Source: Babylonia areolata
Lineage: Eukaryota > Mollusca > Gastropoda > Neogastropoda > Buccinidae
Assembly (NCBI RefSeq): GCF_041734735.1
Contig: NC_134895.1
Span: 10,164,927-10,228,926 of the forward strand
Reading direction: 5' to 3'
DNA: 64,000 nt
Shown here: positions 60,134 to 64,000 of the stretch, piece after piece
Layout: every line of letters starts with the position of its first letter
Position numbering within the stretch: the first letter of the stretch is position 1
The notes under the pieces: model-generated
The model's database searches: none
What the model was told of the DNA's origin: nothing
What the model saw: the letters and a program-made list of their open reading frames with translations, nothing else
Program-made: the position numbers and the translations under genes

Positions 60134-61763
60134 AAGGGGGAGGGGGAGGGGGGGGATTTATGGGAAACAAGACAAGCAGCAAACGAGGCATGCCAAGGCC
60201 CGCTACTCGGAGAGACTGACAACTGCCCACAAGTGTTTACCGTGTATCTATGGTAACAACTAAACCGGCACTCCCACCGCTCCCTTCCGGGACTGGTGAG
60301 GCGGGTGGCTAGACACCCTTATGGAGATCCATAAAAGGGCGTTGGCTCAGGAGAGCCACCGACGGCCATCTAGCTCCACTGTGCTGTGTGCATGCCACAC
60401 GCAGTTGGCCCCCGGGGTGTGTCTACCCATGCATGCGAAGTCTGGATCCGGCAGAATCTGCGGAAGAAACCTATCGGTTCAACGGAGAGGAAGGCGGTTA
60501 CAGCAACGCACTGTGGAGTGCAGAGAGCAAGATGAGACACCGAAAGGATATCTTGGTCATCCACTGCATCCGTGCTCATCCTCCAGTCGTCTCGACTTAG
60601 TCTTGCCACTGGAAATTGGTGGACCCGGACGAGAGAGTGAGGTTGACGTTGCGCAACTCCTCTTCACTTTAAACAAACTCATCGCGCAAGTCATCAGTCA
60701 TCCAAGATGGCGATGTTGGAATCGGCCTAAAGTACCGAACAGATGGTAAGTTGTTTAACCTCAGAAGGCTTCAAGCAAAAACGAAGGTCATGACAGACAT
60801 CATCAGAGACTTTGTTTGCTGATGATTGTGCCCTCAACGCTGGATCTGAAGCTGACATGCAACTCAGCGTTGACAAGTTTGCCACTGCCAGCAGGAACTT
60901 CGGCCTTACCATCAGCACGAGGAAAATTGAAGTTCTCCATCAGCCAGCCCTAGGGAAACCCTACGTTGAGCCCAACATCACAGTCAACGGTCAGAGACTC
61001 AGTGCGGTGGAGCGGTTCACATACCTTGGCAGCACACTGTCACGAAATGCGACCATCGACGATGAAGTGAACGTCAGGATTGCAAGAGCAAGCGCAACTT
61101 TTGGTAGACTCAGTGCAAATGTCTGGAACAGAAGAGGCATTAGTCTTGAGACCAAGCTAAAGGTCTACAGAGCAGTAGTTCTCCCCACACTACTGTATGC
61201 CTGCGAAACTTGGACAGTGTACCAACGACATGCCAAGAAGCTGAACCACTTCCACACAACATGCCTCAGGAAGCTACTGAACATCAAGTGGCAAGACAAG
61301 ACCCCAGACACAGAGGTGCTCGCAAAAGTCACCCTTCCCAGCATCTTCACCATCCTGATGCAGTCCCAGCTTCGCTGGGCTGGACACGTGGCGCGCATGC
61401 CAGACCATCGGCTGCCCAAAAGGCTTTTCTATGGCGAGCTGCAACAAGGGAAGAGATCACACGGAGGTCAGAAGAAGCGCTTCAGAGATACTCTGAAAGT
61501 CTCTCTGAAAGCGTTTGATATCAACCCTGACTCCTGGGAGGAATCTGCAGTGGACCGTGACAAATGGCGTGCTGCTGTGCACAAAGGCGCCAAGTTGTGC
61601 GAGGCCAACAGGACTGCTGCAGCTGTTCAGAAGAGGCAGGCCAGAAAGTCACGGGCAAACAAGCTCCCTGAAAATGGTATGCCTGTCTTTGTCTGCCTCA
61701 ACTGTCAGCGAACATTTCGTGCGCAGATTGGACTATTCAGCCATCTGCGCATTCACAGATAGA
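60134..61763 (+). mobile_element. Internally deleted RTE-like LINE
   Basis: Leader-like sequence at about 60,134-60,715 is joined to the middle of an RT domain (KYRTDGKLFNLRRLQAKTKV near 60,728), which continues to the end of the ORF. Endonuclease and the RT fingers/palm start are missing. The leader shares CAACTCCTCTTCACT with the derivative at 51,284-51,860. Copy 1 keeps only the 3' part from 61,034 on. Confidence 0.7.
60812..61762 (+). CDS. RTE-like reverse transcriptase C-terminal ORF (partial)
   Basis: A 316-codon open frame from FADDCALN (catalytic Asp pair near 60,815) through ISTRKIEVLHQPALGKPYVE, FTYLGSTLSRNATI, LPTLLYACETWTVYQRH and RWAGHVARMPDHRLPK to the terminal CLNCQRTFRAQIGLFSHLRI motif. 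A one-base shift just upstream separates it from KYRTDGKLFNLRRLQAKTKV. It lacks the endonuclease and most of the RT, so it is inactive by itself. It is related to, but clearly distinct from, the intact element at 43,285. Confidence 0.75.
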   Translation: MFADDCALNAGSEADMQLSVDKFATASRNFGLTISTRKIEVLHQPALGKPYVEPNITVNGQRLSAVERFTYLGSTLSRNATIDDEVNVRIARASATFGRLSANVWNRRGISLETKLKVYRAVVLPTLLYACETWTVYQRHAKKLNHFHTTCLRKLLNIKWQDKTPDTEVLAKVTLPSIFTILMQSQLRWAGHVARMPDHRLPKRLFYGELQQGKRSHGGQKKRFRDTLKVSLKAFDINPDSWEESAVDRDKWRAAVHKGAKLCEANRTAAAVQKRQARKSRANKLPENGMPVFVCLNCQRTFRAQIGLFSHLRIHR

Positions 61764-62317
61764 TTCATGAGCATCCTCCCCCCCCACCCCACCACCACCC
61801 TCCTCCCATCCCCCAGCTGGATGACAACGATGGTCATCATCGATCTCGATGGACACACACCACCACCATGGTAACAACTGAAGGATGGGGCTGCTGAATG
61901 ATATCAAAAACAGTCCGCAGAAGCTTGGAGAATTTCCACTGTGAGACCACACTGTGAGGCCTTTGAGAGAGAGATTAACAAAATGTCAGGACTCCAGTTT
62001 TCGTTTTCTTGGATTTCTTTGGGTTTTTTTTTTCTTTCCTTCTTTGTTTTTCAGTTTCTTTCGTTTTTGTGTTTTTTCTTTGTTTCTTTGTATCCTTCAT
62101 TTCTTTCTTATTTCGGTCCGTTCTGTCATTCTTTCTTCCTTTCCTTATTTCCCCTTTCTTTCCATCTGTTTCAGTTAGCATTGTTCTCTTTCTTTCTTTC
62201 TTTCTTTCTCTCTTCATTTTGAATTCCTGTCATTCGTTGCTTTATGAATTCATTGTGCTTCCCCAATTTCTCTCTCTCTCTATCTCTCTCATATTCTCCC
62301 TCTCTCTTCATCTCTCT

Positions 62318-62349
<32 letters not shown>

Positions 62350-62960
62350 CCTCCTCTCCCTTTCTCTCTCCATTTTTTTTCCTAGATAGATCTTGACATC
62401 ATCAATATTAATTTTGTATTTGCAGATGTCCATTTTGTTACATACGTCCCTAGCCCTAGCTTCATTTGGGGTTGTGGCCTTTACATAATGAACTATTTCC
62501 AACTTCACTCTCTCCCTCTCCCCCACCCCATGCCACCATGAAACCGTGCACTATAAACAAATGTTGTTGTTTTTTCTGTCTTCCCTATGAAAGTAACAAT
62601 TCTGGAATGCGACAATGCATGCAGGCTGCCACGAAGAGAAACCGCCTCTAGCCAAAAGAGCATTTGCTACTCTCAAACAGCACCACAGCCTCGCAAAGGC
62701 AAATCACATACTGTAAACTACCTTAAAAACGCCCAGACTGAGTAAACACCCTCCTAAAACCTCTTCTGAATTCGAAACAGCTTCGGGTAAAATACCTTGT
62801 AAATGCCTCACTTAAAAAAAACACACACACAAAAAACGAACGACAATTACATGAAGTAATGACAATCCAGTTTGCTATTTTGTGTTCACGTTGCTTTGCG
62901 AAACAGCGCACATTTATATCCAGAAACAAATAGATCGAACGCCTGCATGAGACATCGAAG
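61764..62960. other. Pyrimidine-rich right end of block C (copy 2)
   Basis: Counterpart of 31,428-32,666. C tract at 61,779, T/TTTC at 62,023-62,212, TC at 62,266-62,370. Ends at GAAGTATGATATGATATG, the same point at which copy 1 runs into a LINE. Confidence 0.6.
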
Positions 62961-63498
62961 TATGATATGATATGGATACTTATATAGCGGTTATCCTTGG
63001 TCGGAGATCAAGCTCTAAGCGCTTTACAAACTCAGAGTCATTTGCACAGCAGGCTTCCTAACTGGGTAGAGACAACTGACGACTGCCATCGGGAGCTCAT
63101 CATCTGTTTCCTGTGTCATTCGATCACATTTCAGGCACGCACACATACACACTCAGACAGACATGTAACATTTTTCGTATATGAACGGTTTGTTTGTTTA
63201 CCCCGCCATGAAAGCAGCCACACTCCGTTTTCGGGGGTGTGCATGGAAGGCATATTCTTGTTTCCATAACCCATCGGACGCTGACATGGATTACAGGATC
63301 TTTAACGTGCGTATTTGATCTTCTGCGTGCGTATACACACGAAGGGGGTTCGGGCACTATAAGGTCTGCACATTATTTTGACCTGGGAGATCGGAAAAAT
63401 CTCCAACCTTTACCCACCAGGCGCCATTACCGAGATTCGAACCCGAGACCCTCAGATTGAAAGTGCAACGCTTTGACCATTCGGCTATTGCATGACGC
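62961..63498 (-). mobile_element. Full-length tRNA-headed SINE with LINE-like tail
   Basis: The minus strand reads from the head (GCAATAGCCGAATGGTCAAA, B box GGTTCGAATCTCGG at about 63,431-63,444) through GGCGCCTGGTGGGTAAAGG and the shared core to GCGCTTAGAGCTTGATCTCC and TATATAAGTATCCATATC. It is the complete version of the SINE split at 2,404/5,778. Confidence 0.8.
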
Positions 63499-63529
63499 TA
63501 GTGTCCTGTTTCAGTAACTGTTTCTTTCT

Positions 63530-64000
63530 CACTCCCCATTCTCACTCCCCCATTCTCACTCCCCCTTCTCACTCCTTCTCACTCCCCCTCTTCTCACTCC
63601 CCCTCTTCTCACTCCCCCTTCTCACTCCCCCTTCTCACTCCCCCTTCTCATTCCTTCTCACTCCCCCTTCTCACTCCTTCTCACTCCCCCTCTTCTCACT
63701 CCCCCTCTTCTCACTCCCCCTCTTCTCACTCCCCCTTCTCACTCCCCCTTCTCATTCTCTCCCTTCTCACTCCTTCTCACTCCCCCTTCTCACTTCCCTT
63801 CTCACTCCCCCTTCTCACTCCCCCTCTCACTCCCCCTTCTCACTCACCCCTTCTCACTTCCCCCTTCTCACCCCTCTTCTCACTCCCCTTTCTCACTCCC
63901 AATCCTCACTTCCCCCTTCTCACTCCCCCTTCTCAACCCTCTTCTCACTTCCCTTCTCACTCCCCCTTCTCACTCCCCATCTCACTCCCCCTTCTCACCC
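63530..64000. repeat. 15-bp pyrimidine minisatellite CTCACTCCCCCTTCT
   Basis: Imperfect CTCACTCCCCCTTCT units, with 10- to 18-bp variants, from about 63,530 to the window end, where it is still running. The plus strand is almost purely pyrimidine apart from one A per unit. Confidence 0.95.

Overview
The window is repeat-rich metazoan DNA, most likely from a gastropod mollusc. This rests on the TE content (CR1/L2-like, RTE-like and Nimb-like LINEs, tRNA-headed SINEs of a type I associate with molluscs), the very dense TG/CA arrays, and the lack of bacterial gene organisation. The species call is an inference. Nearly all long open frames belong to transposable elements or are artefacts of microsatellites.

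The main architecture is a direct repeat of about 30 kb: copy 1 at about 2.48-32.67 kb and copy 2 at about 33.17-62.96 kb, mostly about 99% identical by eye. Each copy holds block A (broken CR1/L2-like LINE, SINE body, TIR element with a nested MITE, TG arrays, 18-bp minisatellite) and block C (a small exon, a Cys/His-rich gene, an RTE-type fragment, pyrimidine-rich DNA). The copies differ by large presence/absence events. Copy 1 alone has a Nimb-like LINE (6.79-9.81 kb) and a 7.2-kb segment between A and C (15.22-22.43 kb). Copy 2 alone has an apparently intact RTE-like LINE (43.29-47.02 kb, perfect 12-bp target duplication), a 4.65-kb segment (48.08-52.75 kb) with a candidate solo LTR, and 1 kb of RTE leader sequence (60.06-61.03 kb). 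The junction LINE at 32.67-36.49 kb looks like a hybrid. That fits either non-allelic recombination or two haplotypes joined end to end in the assembly.

The most striking signal is a 257-bp coding exon on the minus strand (23,915-24,171 and 52,803-53,059). It keeps its start codon, frame and splice donor in both copies. It differs at 29 positions, all amino-acid-changing (25 of 85 residues, no silent change), while its immediate flanks are nearly identical. This looks like strong diversifying selection or cassette replacement in a gene I do not recognise.

The other likely gene (55,852-57,652; disrupted copy at 26,569-28,374) encodes a protein with two CxxC...HxxC modules, followed in another frame by a CXC-type cysteine-rich tail.

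The left edge (1-2.4 kb) holds two near-identical TTAA-flanked MITEs and simple repeats. The right edge (63.0-64.0 kb) holds a minus-strand SINE and a 15-bp pyrimidine minisatellite running off the window.
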